The notes under the pieces are model-generated. The model was not told the origin of the DNA and did not search any database. It saw only the letters and a list, made by a program, of their open reading frames with translations. From Clostridium sp. (GTDB lineage Bacteria > Bacillota > Clostridia > Clostridiales > Clostridiaceae): a stretch of 42,953 bases of DNA. Both the position numbers and the translations under genes were made by a program. The stretch is from contig NZ_JAGHFX010000099.1 in NCBI RefSeq assembly GCF_017888565.1, positions 1 to 42,953 on the forward strand, read 5' to 3'. Positions 8,545 to 16,808 of the stretch are shown piece after piece (within the stretch, counting starts at the first letter, position 1; the number at the start of each line of letters is the position of its first letter).

Positions 8545-9035
8545 TTTCTATTGCTATTATAATGTCATTTTCATTAGTTGCAAATGCAACAGTTTTGGTC
8601 CCGCAAGAAAACATCATAAATGAAATTGAAGGACAATTCATAAGTATTACACCACTTACTAACCTCGATGAATTACCAAATATTGATGTAAACTCTGATG
8701 TTTATAATGATTTAAAATTATCGCAAGAAAATATGCCAATGACCATAAGCGTAGGCCAATTAGTGCATTCAAAAGCAACTAATATTGGAACAGATACACT
8801 AAGAGTTTCAACTCAAAATATCGGAATAGATACGCTTGATTTTGCTAGAATAACTGTTAGGATATATAAAAATAATCAACTATCTATGATTACAAGTAGA
8901 GAGGAACCTAATATCTTACCTATGTTTTGGAGAAATAATGACTTCTATTGTGCTGGTTATACGTCAGCTTAAATAACTATTTATGCTGAAGATGCCGGTG
9001 TGGGTAGCACTACTGTTTTTTACTATTATAGATAA
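8517..9035 (+). pseudogene. Damaged secreted beta-rich protein gene
   Basis: The open part from ATG 8562 encodes 136 residues. Upstream codons in the same frame read KKSLLAFSIAII and complete a signal peptide ending SLVANA, but no start codon exists before the stop at 8514, so the 5' end is lost. The frame also runs on past the TAA at 8970-8972 as ITIYAEDAGVGSTTVFYYYR and a second stop, so a nonsense mutation (probably a lysine codon) has cut it. The mature part is strand-rich with no recognised domain. Possibly once an exported protein; it is a pseudogene now unless the stop is read through. Confidence 0.6.
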
Positions 9036-9054
9036 TCTTTAATGCTTATAAAAC

Positions 9055-9091
9055 AAAAATCTAATAGGTAAGATTTCTCCTACCTACTAGA
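9055..9091 (-). terminator. Terminator of the tail/lysis operon
   Basis: Leftward stem TAGTAGGTAGGA / TCTTACCTATTA followed by GATTTTTGTTTT, just past the amidase stop. Nearly the same hairpin follows the second endolysin gene at 42340-42372. Confidence 0.75.
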
Positions 9092-9103
9092 CTTAAAATT
9101 ATG

Positions 9104-9949
9104 CTATATACAATTTCCCCATCTTTCGTTGTTCACTTTATCAAACACAGGCATATATCTTCTAACTCTTGTATTAGAGCTAATCCAACTAATATATACA
9201 TATTTATTAGTTATGACTACTAGATCATAGTACACACTCTCATTATATTCATATGATCCTGTTATTTCTGAAATATACGGTTTATTATAAAAATATACTC
9301 CCTCACTTACACATATAGTGCATTTTCCACTTTCTGAATATCTTTTAATTTCATATTCACTAGTTGATGGCTTACTAGTTATATTCTTTTTTCCAGGCTG
9401 ATTATTAACCATTTCCCCTGTTAAGCCTTCTACTATAGCATTTGCAACTTTCTCATAGTTAAGCTTATTGACATCTTCTTGACTATCACAGAAGCATACT
9501 TCTACTAATATAGCTAAGGCATTAGTAGAAGTTATAACATAAAATTCTTCTATTTTTACACCTCTGTTATTAAATTTGCAGCTATCAGCAACTAAATCGT
9601 TAACTCTTTTTGCTATATCAATATTCTTATTATAAGATTCATCCTTTGAAAAATACTTTCTTGGTGCTACATATGTTTCTGTACCATTTCCACCACCTGC
9701 ATTTAGATGTATAGAACAAAATACATCTAGCTGTTGTGAATTAGCTTTATTAACTCTTTTATTTAGACTATCATTTAAGCTAGTACATCCGCTATCTATA
9801 GTACAATCTACAACAATATGTCCTGCTGCTTTTAATTTGCTAATTACTAGCTTTCCAATATCTCTATTTGCATCACTTTCTTTTATAAATCCATTTGCAC
9901 TAGTATCAAATCCAGCTAGACAATGTCCCATATCAATTCCTATTTTCAT
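9104..9949 (-). CDS. N-acetylmuramoyl-L-alanine amidase (endolysin)
   Basis: Cleaves the amide bond between MurNAc and the stem peptide of peptidoglycan. The Amidase_3 domain fills residues 1-175: IGIDMGHC at the start (Zn-binding His), FCSIHLNAGGGNGTET (second Zn His), and AILVEVCFCDS with the catalytic Glu. A Pro/Thr/Ser-rich linker (about 186-200) leads to a C-terminal SH3-like wall-binding region to residue 281. The ATG at 9949 sits behind AAGGAGGGATTGATT; a TTG two codons upstream is less likely. There is no signal peptide, as expected for a holin-released endolysin. Last gene of the tail operon, so it would release tail particles by lysis. Confidence 0.93.
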   Translation of the reverse strand: MKIGIDMGHCLAGFDTSANGFIKESDANRDIGKLVISKLKAAGHIVVDCTIDSGCTSLNDSLNKRVNKANSQQLDVFCSIHLNAGGGNGTETYVAPRKYFSKDESYNKNIDIAKRVNDLVADSCKFNNRGVKIEEFYVITSTNALAILVEVCFCDSQEDVNKLNYEKVANAIVEGLTGEMVNNQPGKKNITSKPSTSEYEIKRYSESGKCTICVSEGVYFYNKPYISEITGSYEYNESVYYDLVVITNKYVYISWISSNTRVRRYMPVFDKVNNERWGNCI

Positions 9950-9982
9950 AATCAATCCCTCCTTAAAATAAAAGAAGCAAGA

Positions 9983-10189
9983 TCACTCTTGCTCCTTAGT
10001 AGTTTTTACTGTTCCTTTTACTGTAGATTGTCCGAAATAGAAAGATATAATCATTATTGCTACAGTTGTAAATTGTTCTGTACTTACTACTTCTCTAGCA
10101 CTTAAAATACAAAATACAATTATAACTAATAAAGCTATAATCTTTTTAACCTCTATTAGACTAGTTATCTTATTTAAAAACTTATTCAT
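9983..10189 (-). CDS. Holin-like small membrane protein
   Basis: 68 residues with two hydrophobic segments, about 16-28 (KKIIALLVIIVFC) and 40-55 (TVAIMIISFYFG), and a charged C terminus TVKTTKEQE. It lies between the UviB-like gene and the amidase, one base after the former, which is the usual place for a holin. Two membrane segments with a short charged tail fit a class II holin. ATG follows AAAGGATAAT. The protein is not matched to a named family here, so the holin call rests mostly on position and topology. Confidence 0.7.
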   Translation of the reverse strand: MNKFLNKITSLIEVKKIIALLVIIVFCILSAREVVSTEQFTTVAIMIISFYFGQSTVKGTVKTTKEQE

Positions 10190-10190
10190 A

Positions 10191-10421
10191 TTATCCTTTC
10201 TTATCTAATTTCATTTTTATATCTGTAACATCATGTTGAATATTATCAACTACATCAAATTTTTCAGCAAGGTTACTTATAATCTCTTGATTTTTATCTA
10301 TTATGTTTTTTAGATTCTCTTCTCTTATTTTCCCTTCTTTTCTTGTATCTATAAGAAGCCATACAAATAATACTGCCCATGCTCCATTATTTATTATTAC
10401 TTTAAATAATTCGTTTTCCAT
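10191..10421 (-). CDS. BhlA/UviB-family holin-like peptide
   Basis: 76 residues. An N-terminal membrane segment (about 8-24, VIINNGAWAVLFVWLLI) is followed by a basic stretch (DTRKEGKIREENL) and a heptad-patterned amphipathic C terminus ending DIKMKLDKKG. This is the BhlA/UviB pattern; UviB was first named on a Clostridium perfringens bacteriocin plasmid, where it accompanies bacteriocin release (established family knowledge). Strong GAGGAAGGTGAG site before the ATG. It opens the lysis cassette after a hairpin at 10446-10470. Confidence 0.88.
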   Translation of the reverse strand: MENELFKVIINNGAWAVLFVWLLIDTRKEGKIREENLKNIIDKNQEIISNLAEKFDVVDNIQHDVTDIKMKLDKKG

Positions 10422-10445
10422 GTCTCACCTTCCTCTATACTAAAA

Positions 10446-10470
10446 ACAGAACCTACTATTGTAAGTTCTA
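10446..10470 (-). terminator. Hairpin between fibre and lysis genes
   Basis: Leftward stem AGAACTTAC / GTAGGTTCT (one mismatch) followed by GTTTTTAG. It lies between the 99-residue gene and uviB and could reduce lysis-gene transcription relative to tail genes. Confidence 0.6.
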
Positions 10471-10552
10471 TTCAACTAAATTTATCGTTTTCTGTAGTTA
10501 ATTACTTTGTAAATAGGTTACATTAAAGTGAACAATATATCCTCTAACTTTC

Positions 10553-10852
10553 TTATATATCTACCGAATTAATAAATATATCAACTTTATTTTTTAAATA
10601 ATTATAAGCACTAATTAATGGATTAGCCTTTTCTGTAGATAAAATATTAAAATATTTATTAAAATCTTCCCCTTTACATATATAGTTTTCAAAGGCAATT
10701 TTATTTTCTATTCCCTCTTGTCTATTCTCTTCATCTGTAAATCCTATAATAAATATCTGTGCTATCTTACCAGTATAAGTTATATTTACTCCACTTATTT
10801 TCCAGTAACTAACTTCTAAATTGTTATATTGTCTGTTCCTCTGTAACGCCAT
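10553..10852 (-). CDS. Hypothetical tail-end protein, 99 residues
   Basis: Not recognised. Starts MALQRNRQYNNLEVSYWKI, then beta-strand-like IAQIFIIGFTDEE and a helical C terminus. Such short proteins beginning with a strand and carrying a 'VSYWKI...Y.G' stretch are common right after receptor-binding fibres in Gram-positive siphophages. The gene overlaps the end of the fibre gene by 29 bp (GGGAGGATTAG precedes the ATG), which indicates translational coupling and a related structural or fibre-accessory role. Confidence 0.65.
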   Translation of the reverse strand: MALQRNRQYNNLEVSYWKISGVNITYTGKIAQIFIIGFTDEENRQEGIENKIAFENYICKGEDFNKYFNILSTEKANPLISAYNYLKNKVDIFINSVDI

Positions 10853-12464
10853 GTTCTAATCCTCCCATTATTCTAAAATATTCATCTGCATCCTTTCTTT
10901 GCCCTTTTATTATAAAATCTGCTTTTCCAGTTCCTATAACCTTAAAGTAACTCTTATTTTTTTCTATTATAACTATATCTGGATTAGTTGAAACTACTAC
11001 ATATTTACTAACCATCTTTTTATATATTTCATCTAAATAAATATACTTCTCACTATCTACTACTACCTCAAACTCTATATATTCTATCAAGGTTTGTGGT
11101 GAATCAGTTGGTGACATACCATACACAGTTCCGCCGATCTCCATAGTACCACCTATTTTAGTACCATTTGAATTGAAATAATGTCTTACGGTGTTGTAAG
11201 ATCTTATCCCAACAGCCCCATCAGGGCTTATATATATCCCACAATCCGAATTTCCAACCAAACTTGTATATAATCTCATTGTCGAATCTGCTTCTAACCT
11301 ACACCCATTATTCCCAAAATACACATTATTCCCAGTTTTAGCATTACCACTTATTCGTTTAGCATATAGATCATTATATATTGTTATATTTTTTTCAACA
11401 ACCAGATCATTAGCAACGTTTACTGTATTTGTATTTAAATTTATGCTAGGTGATTTCATTTGACTCCAGCAACTTATTGTAAGATTAGCAGTAGATTTCT
11501 CAATACCTGCTCTTTCATCAATTTTACTATAATCATATAGATATATTGAATTACCTGAGATATTAAGATAATCACCAGTAGAATTATTTGAAATTGTTAA
11601 TTGTCCATTTCCCAAAGTAGTTTTAACATTATTACCATAAGATGTAAGATTAATATTACCTGAAACGTCTCCTTCCAAAACAGTTTGTCCAGCCTTATTC
11701 TTAATTTTGATAGAACCATTCTTAATTGTAAATCCTGTTTTATCCATTACAAACTGTGTTGTATTAATGCTACTTGTTCCAGCATTTATAGCACTACTTA
11801 TAGTCGTTGTTATAGCTGTAGCTGTAACCTTTTGCTCAACTGTATTTACTTTAGTTGTTAAGTTAGATATATTACCATTTATAGTAGTTATAGAACTTTC
11901 TGTACTACTTACTCTACTTGTTATAGATGTTAAGTTAGTTTCTATACTCGCTACTTTAGTATTAGTAGATGTTATTTTCTTATCTATTGCCATAACTGCT
12001 GTCTCAATATCTGTTTGTTCTACTTTTTGAGCTATTTGATTATTCAGTTGTGTTATACTACTTTGAATTGTAGATAAATTAGAATTTAAATTTCCTATAG
12101 AAGTTATATGCCCTACTACTGTGGTATTAATTCCATCTACTGCAGCCTTAATACTTGTGTAGTTATTCTTTAATGTAGTTATATCACCCTTTGCTATTTC
12201 ATTTTCTGAAATTAATCCACTTATTTGCCCTTGTGCCACTGTTATTGCTGTTGTGTTAGCTATTATTTTTTCTTCTACATCTTCTATAACTTCGCTATAA
12301 TCATTTACTACATCCCACGTACTTCCATTATACCTTTTTAAAATACTTGGACTTTTACTTGTATCTAACCACATCTCATCTCTAATAGGTTTAATAGGAG
12401 CTGTATTACTTATAGTTATATCATTTTCATCACGAATTGTTATTTGACCTATTGCCTTTATCAT
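10824..12464 (-). CDS. Tail fibre / receptor-binding protein
   Basis: 546 residues. The N terminus MIKAIGQITIRDENDI shares its opening motif with the preceding gene product (MAIATGQISIIDYNDA), suggesting a common attachment module. Residues about 60-230 are a long Thr/Ser/Asn-rich coiled coil (repeated ITS, TTV, SSI heptads), as in trimeric fibre shafts. The middle has asparagine-rich beta repeats (ISGNSIYLYDYSK), and the end has an Ig-like strand set (VVVSTNPDIVIIEKNKSYF). This is the likely specificity-determining fibre of the particle. Ribosome site AAGGGAGTG. No intramolecular chaperone motif was recognised. Confidence 0.85.
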   Translation of the reverse strand: MIKAIGQITIRDENDITISNTAPIKPIRDEMWLDTSKSPSILKRYNGSTWDVVNDYSEVIEDVEEKIIANTTAITVAQGQISGLISENEIAKGDITTLKNNYTSIKAAVDGINTTVVGHITSIGNLNSNLSTIQSSITQLNNQIAQKVEQTDIETAVMAIDKKITSTNTKVASIETNLTSITSRVSSTESSITTINGNISNLTTKVNTVEQKVTATAITTTISSAINAGTSSINTTQFVMDKTGFTIKNGSIKIKNKAGQTVLEGDVSGNINLTSYGNNVKTTLGNGQLTISNNSTGDYLNISGNSIYLYDYSKIDERAGIEKSTANLTISCWSQMKSPSINLNTNTVNVANDLVVEKNITIYNDLYAKRISGNAKTGNNVYFGNNGCRLEADSTMRLYTSLVGNSDCGIYISPDGAVGIRSYNTVRHYFNSNGTKIGGTMEIGGTVYGMSPTDSPQTLIEYIEFEVVVDSEKYIYLDEIYKKMVSKYVVVSTNPDIVIIEKNKSYFKVIGTGKADFIIKGQRKDADEYFRIMGGLEHGVTEEQTI

Positions 12465-12509
12465 TTTTCACTCCCTTTTCTAAGAAAAATAGAAAGATTT
12501 GAATCCTCT

Positions 12510-13577
12510 CTATGATATCTCCACACTAAAAGTAGCCTTTATATCTACATCTGCATCTCCTACATTTAGAGCTTTTCCTGTTTTATAATTAATTCCTGTT
12601 CCACCAAAGTTACTTGATAAAATTCCATCCTTATCATATTTATACCACTTATAAATATATTTAGTTCCAGCAGTATCTATCTCGTTTCCAGCTTGAAATA
12701 ATTTCGCAGTTAGAACTGTACTACCCATACTATTTTTGAATACATCTCCACCAGTAGAAGTAATACTAACTTGTATGGGATCACTATTATCTATAAAAGA
12801 TATTGTGTCTACAAATGCTTGATTATAAGTATTGCTTGTTAAATCTGTATCTTTAATAATACATTTGAAAGTTGCAAAACTACTTACAGCATTTGCAAAG
12901 ACTGTTAATGTATTAGTAGTAACTCCGGTTATCATATTAACTGCTTCTGTTAACTTTCTCCAACCAATTCCGCCACCTTGATCTGTTGTTACGCTAGAAT
13001 CTTGTTGATACCACTGATATGTTACATTAGTATTATCTATCACTGAACCTCTCCAAAGATCGCATTGAGCTTTTAAGCTTGTAACTGAACTATTTTTAAA
13101 TACATTCCCATCTGGAGACCAAGCTATAGCATCTGCTATACCTCCTCCATTAACGACTCTACTAAAACTAATGCTCATTTTATGGAGTAAATCTAGGTTG
13201 GTTGTTGAATCTCTATAAGTTACTTCGCAAATCCAATCCTTTCCTGGTAATCCAGCTAATAAATTAGCTTTAATAGTTAAAATATGTGATTTGCTACCAC
13301 TCAAAGTATAATTCCCTGCACTTGCTATAACTGTAGAAGAACCTGCTTCAAACCATTTTACAGAAGTTATTTCCGTACTTGTTATAATATCTGTTGTTGT
13401 TCCTAGTTTATATAAACTAGGTGTAAGGACTAAATTAGTACTTGCCCAGTTAGGCGTATATCCTGCATTATCCGGATTATACATTTGTGTCTTAGGATGA
13501 TTTGAACTAATAAACCCGGTTAATGTAAGCGCATCATTATAGTCTATTATTGATATTTGACCAGTTGCTATTGCCAT
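12510..13577 (-). CDS. Ig-like tail fibre or baseplate protein
   Basis: 355 residues, strand-rich, with three Ig-like units by eye. Each carries a GxxFKN segment followed by W or Y residues; examples are NVFKNSSVTSLKAQC and DVFKNSMGSTVLTAK. The last unit, ending VDIKATFSVEIS, is similar to the C terminus of the Tal protein (VNVRATFNCEILE), so the domain has been duplicated between neighbouring genes. Starts with the same GQI.I.D.ND motif as the next fibre. Probably decorates the tail tip and may bind surface polysaccharide; this is inference. Confidence 0.75.
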   Translation of the reverse strand: MAIATGQISIIDYNDALTLTGFISSNHPKTQMYNPDNAGYTPNWASTNLVLTPSLYKLGTTTDIITSTEITSVKWFEAGSSTVIASAGNYTLSGSKSHILTIKANLLAGLPGKDWICEVTYRDSTTNLDLLHKMSISFSRVVNGGGIADAIAWSPDGNVFKNSSVTSLKAQCDLWRGSVIDNTNVTYQWYQQDSSVTTDQGGGIGWRKLTEAVNMITGVTTNTLTVFANAVSSFATFKCIIKDTDLTSNTYNQAFVDTISFIDNSDPIQVSITSTGGDVFKNSMGSTVLTAKLFQAGNEIDTAGTKYIYKWYKYDKDGILSSNFGGTGINYKTGKALNVGDADVDIKATFSVEIS

Positions 13578-13593
13578 TTTTACATCTCTCCCT

Positions 13594-15630
13594 TTATTCT
13601 AATATTTCACAATTAAATGTAGCTCGTACATTTACATCATCTTTAGTTATTAAAATTTCTTTAATTCCTCCCAAATGAGAAGAATTCCAAATTTTATCCC
13701 CCTCTAAATCATTCGATACTCTTGTCCATCTAAATCTATTAGCGTCTATTGAATTTGTAATATCTTCTTTACCCTTTCTAACTATGGCTATAAGCTTTGT
13801 GGAAATTTGACCATTTTTAAATATATTCCCGTTAATACTTATTATCTCAACATCATAGTTAATATTTGTCTTAAGTTCATTAAATGCTATGCTAAGGCTC
13901 TGCCCTGTTTCATCAAGTTCAACCTTACTAGATTTTATAAGCCCATGGTTCCCTTCATTTAATCCTGTTATTAAAGAACTATAATTAATTTGTTTTTCTC
14001 CTATAGCATTAGAAGCAACCATATTTTCTTTTATTAAATCATTAGCTATAGCTTTTTCTTTTATCCCAGTATGGTCTATTAAAGTTGTAGTCCCATCTTC
14101 CCCACGTAAAATAAAATTAAAATTTCCCATAGTATCTTGTCCCATTTGAATTCTAACTTTATTATTTTTATCTTTAAATTGTTGTGTTGATCCTATAATT
14201 TCTATTCCACCATCATCAGATTTAATTCTAAATTTATTTGTTGAAATATCTCCTGCTAATAGTTTATTAACACTAATAGCATCTATCATAGCATCTTTTA
14301 TTACCGCATTATCTATTAATACATTCTGTGATGTTAAATGGAGTATTTGCCCATTTTCTCCACTTATGAATTTAGATAAAATAGTCTGCAGATTGGCTGT
14401 ATTTCCTTCAATAACATTCACTTTTATATTAGCTGCTGTTAAATCAGTTATATTAGCTTTACTAGATTGCAATTGAATTATATTAGCATTTATTGAATCT
14501 AGCTGAGTTATTTTAGCCGTTGTTGTTTCCAATGTTCCTATTCTTGCTTCAGCAGCATTAAGACTATCAATATCTGCCTTATTTACTGTAATTTGATTAA
14601 CAGCATCTTTTATTGCTTTTTCTGAAATTTTTCCATTATCTTCAGTAATATTGCTTACAGTCTTAGAAGAATCTATAAATTCCTTTTGTAATTCTTTAAA
14701 AGTAATGGTTGTATTTGCCATTTCACAATCATTTTTCATAGGATTATCTGGATATTCAACTATTTTTACTATACGTTGTTCTTCTTTTACTTTTAAATCC
14801 TTTGATATAAGAATTATTACATCTCCTAGTTTATAATATAAAATATTTCTATACTCATCACTTATTCTAGACAAATCTATAATATTAGCTCTATAACTTT
14901 TATAAGGTTTTGATAATTCATTTAGCTTTAATATAGCATCCTCAGTTAATGAATCCTTATCTGTGTATTTTTCATCTTTCCATATTAAAGTTTTTACCTT
15001 ATTAGAATATTGATAGTTCTCAACTAATACCTTTATATCATCTTTACCAATTGCTAATAGATTTGTATAATAATCGTAAGAATTTGTTTCTACTTCTAAT
15101 TCTTTTAAATTAAGAGAATCTATAAAATATGATCCTTTTTTAGATCCTATTTTTTCATAAACATTCACTATTTTATTTAAAGTATCAAATTCTAACTCTA
15201 CTCTATAAACTTTTTTTGCCTCTTGTATCAAATCCCAAGTAGAACAATTAGCTTTTCTTACTGTTCTTTTTTTATTTATGGTACCAATCTTTTTTATGCT
15301 CCACCCTGTTCCTGCTACCACTAAAGTTAAACATTTATCAATAGTTTGCTCTGTACAATCAAAATGCGTCCAAGCCTTACCTTCTAAATCTTCCACATTC
15401 ATTACAGCTACTACTGATTTCCATTTGCCATCATCTTTAATTTCCTTAATTACAAATTCATCAGTTTTATTTCTTATATAATATTCTTCAAATATATTTT
15501 GCGATAAATTACTTGGATATAAAAAAGAAAGTGTTTTATCTCCTGTATTTAAAACACTTTCTATTTTATAATCCTTATAATTCACTAATCCTTCTACCAG
15601 TATTTTATTAAAATCATATAATTGTAACAA
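13594..15630 (-). CDS. Tail-associated (Tal) tip protein
   Basis: 678 residues from the preferred start. The TTG at 15630 (LQLYDFNKILVEGLVNY) is chosen because AAAGGAGG lies 7 nt upstream; an ATG six codons earlier actually overlaps that ribosome site. Residues 1-330 resemble the phage minor structural / prophage-endopeptidase tail family (YYTNLLAIGKDDI, EYRNILYYKLGDVIILIS). Residues 330-430 are coiled coil (repeated ITQLDSINANIIQLQSS). The rest is beta-rich, finishing in an Ig-like unit shared with the next gene. It forms the tip of the tail below Dit. No catalytic residues could be assigned. Confidence 0.82.
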   Translation of the reverse strand: MLQLYDFNKILVEGLVNYKDYKIESVLNTGDKTLSFLYPSNLSQNIFEEYYIRNKTDEFVIKEIKDDGKWKSVVAVMNVEDLEGKAWTHFDCTEQTIDKCLTLVVAGTGWSIKKIGTINKKRTVRKANCSTWDLIQEAKKVYRVELEFDTLNKIVNVYEKIGSKKGSYFIDSLNLKELEVETNSYDYYTNLLAIGKDDIKVLVENYQYSNKVKTLIWKDEKYTDKDSLTEDAILKLNELSKPYKSYRANIIDLSRISDEYRNILYYKLGDVIILISKDLKVKEEQRIVKIVEYPDNPMKNDCEMANTTITFKELQKEFIDSSKTVSNITEDNGKISEKAIKDAVNQITVNKADIDSLNAAEARIGTLETTTAKITQLDSINANIIQLQSSKANITDLTAANIKVNVIEGNTANLQTILSKFISGENGQILHLTSQNVLIDNAVIKDAMIDAISVNKLLAGDISTNKFRIKSDDGGIEIIGSTQQFKDKNNKVRIQMGQDTMGNFNFILRGEDGTTTLIDHTGIKEKAIANDLIKENMVASNAIGEKQINYSSLITGLNEGNHGLIKSSKVELDETGQSLSIAFNELKTNINYDVEIISINGNIFKNGQISTKLIAIVRKGKEDITNSIDANRFRWTRVSNDLEGDKIWNSSHLGGIKEILITKDDVNVRATFNCEILE

Positions 15631-15665
15631 TCCAAAACCTCCTTTCATGATTTATAGTTTTATTG

Positions 15666-16049
15666 TTATTTAATCATATAATCAATTAAAATTAATTCTC
15701 TAGCTGATATATTACAATTACATTTAAATAAATCTTCTTTATCTATTAACTCTATATTAACGTCAATTTCTAAATCTAATAAATCTTTTATATCTCTATT
15801 CCAATTACCTATACACTCATTTTTTAATTGAATTGTATTATCCTCATTTAATTTTAGATTTTCATTTTCATCCTTAACTCCATATTTTTTTATTAATTTT
15901 TCTCTTTCATTATTATATATTGTTATTTCCTTTTCTATTGTACTTATATTTCTAGCTAAAATGTAGCTCACTCTTATATTTAAATCCATATCCATAAGTT
16001 TAGATAATATATCTACACTAGATAATAGTTTCTCATTGCTTATTCTCAT
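15666..16049 (-). CDS. Hypothetical phage protein between Dit and Tal
   Basis: 127 residues from the ATG at 16049 (MRISNEKLLSSVDILSK), which has AAAGGATG upstream; an ATG three codons earlier is embedded in that site. Mostly helical in the N-terminal two thirds (IEKEITIYNNEREKLIKKYG), with a strand-rich end (DVNIELIDKEDLFKCN). Resembles small phage proteins of the kind that accompany tail-tip genes, but I do not recognise the family. It sits behind a hairpin (16072-16094) that separates it from the Dit gene. Confidence 0.65.
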   Translation of the reverse strand: MRISNEKLLSSVDILSKLMDMDLNIRVSYILARNISTIEKEITIYNNEREKLIKKYGVKDENENLKLNEDNTIQLKNECIGNWNRDIKDLLDLEIDVNIELIDKEDLFKCNCNISARELILIDYMIK

Positions 16050-16071
16050 ATTAATCATCCTTTCTTAAAGT

Positions 16072-16094
16072 AAAAAAGAGCTAAAAAGCTCTCT
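16072..16094 (-). terminator. Intra-operon hairpin after Dit
   Basis: Leftward stem AGAGCTT/AAGCTCT-type (positions 16077-16092) followed by six Ts. A classic intrinsic terminator shape, placed inside the operon. Confidence 0.7.
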
Positions 16095-16109
16095 TCTACT
16101 AATGCTATA

Positions 16110-16808
16110 TTATAACCATCTTGGTTTATACTTTAAAGTTATATTACAATTATTTCTACTTAATGTAATTATATTCTTACCCGGTACTAATCGAGGAAAT
16201 TCCCATATATCAGTATCCATAAATTTATTAGAATTATTTTGAGTAACTTTAGATTTTTCTCCATCTAAAATTATCTTTTTATTAATCTCTAAATTTTTAA
16301 TAGTTATGGGTTCCTCGCTAAGTCCTTGTATAATTAGATCTTGCATAAATATAGTTGGGGTTATTTCCATTATTACAGGTGTTTCTATATTACTATTTAA
16401 ATTGATAGTTTTAGTAAGTACTCCATTCATATAATCTATTATTTCTTTTGACTCTGCTATAACTAACATACTTACATCTAAAGTTTCATTACCTAGCATT
16501 ATATACTTAATAGAAATATCTCCATCTATAGCTCCTCTATAATATAAGTCTATATCATCAAATTTTATAGTTGAAATTGCCAACTCCTTGATTAAGTTGC
16601 TTTTTATAATCTCAAGTTCATTACTATTTTTACATAAAAGATCTAGCTTAAAGCTTAATTTTTTGAACTTATAATTAAAATTCCTGTCAATCAAAGGTTC
16701 CTTAGAATTATCTAGCCAAAAACTATTAATATCAAACTCTGAATTTTCTATAGACCTTTCCAATAATTTTGCTTTAAACTTACTTATATCGATATCATTA
16801 ATAAGCAT
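16110..16808 (-). CDS. Distal tail protein (Dit-like)
   Basis: 232 residues, in the canonical Dit position between tape measure and Tal. The N-terminal half opens with LINDIDISKFKAKLLER, a pattern typical of siphophage Dit rings (a strand bearing 'I.I......'), and the C-terminal half is strand-rich with WEFPRLVPGKNIITLSRN, like the galectin-type Dit domain that ends 'FP.l.pG.N.i..sg'. Start overlaps the tape-measure stop by one base (TAATG), with AAGAAGGTGAG upstream. It would form the hexameric hub joining tube and tip. Confidence 0.85.
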   Translation of the reverse strand: MLINDIDISKFKAKLLERSIENSEFDINSFWLDNSKEPLIDRNFNYKFKKLSFKLDLLCKNSNELEIIKSNLIKELAISTIKFDDIDLYYRGAIDGDISIKYIMLGNETLDVSMLVIAESKEIIDYMNGVLTKTINLNSNIETPVIMEITPTIFMQDLIIQGLSEEPITIKNLEINKKIILDGEKSKVTQNNSNKFMDTDIWEFPRLVPGKNIITLSRNNCNITLKYKPRWL

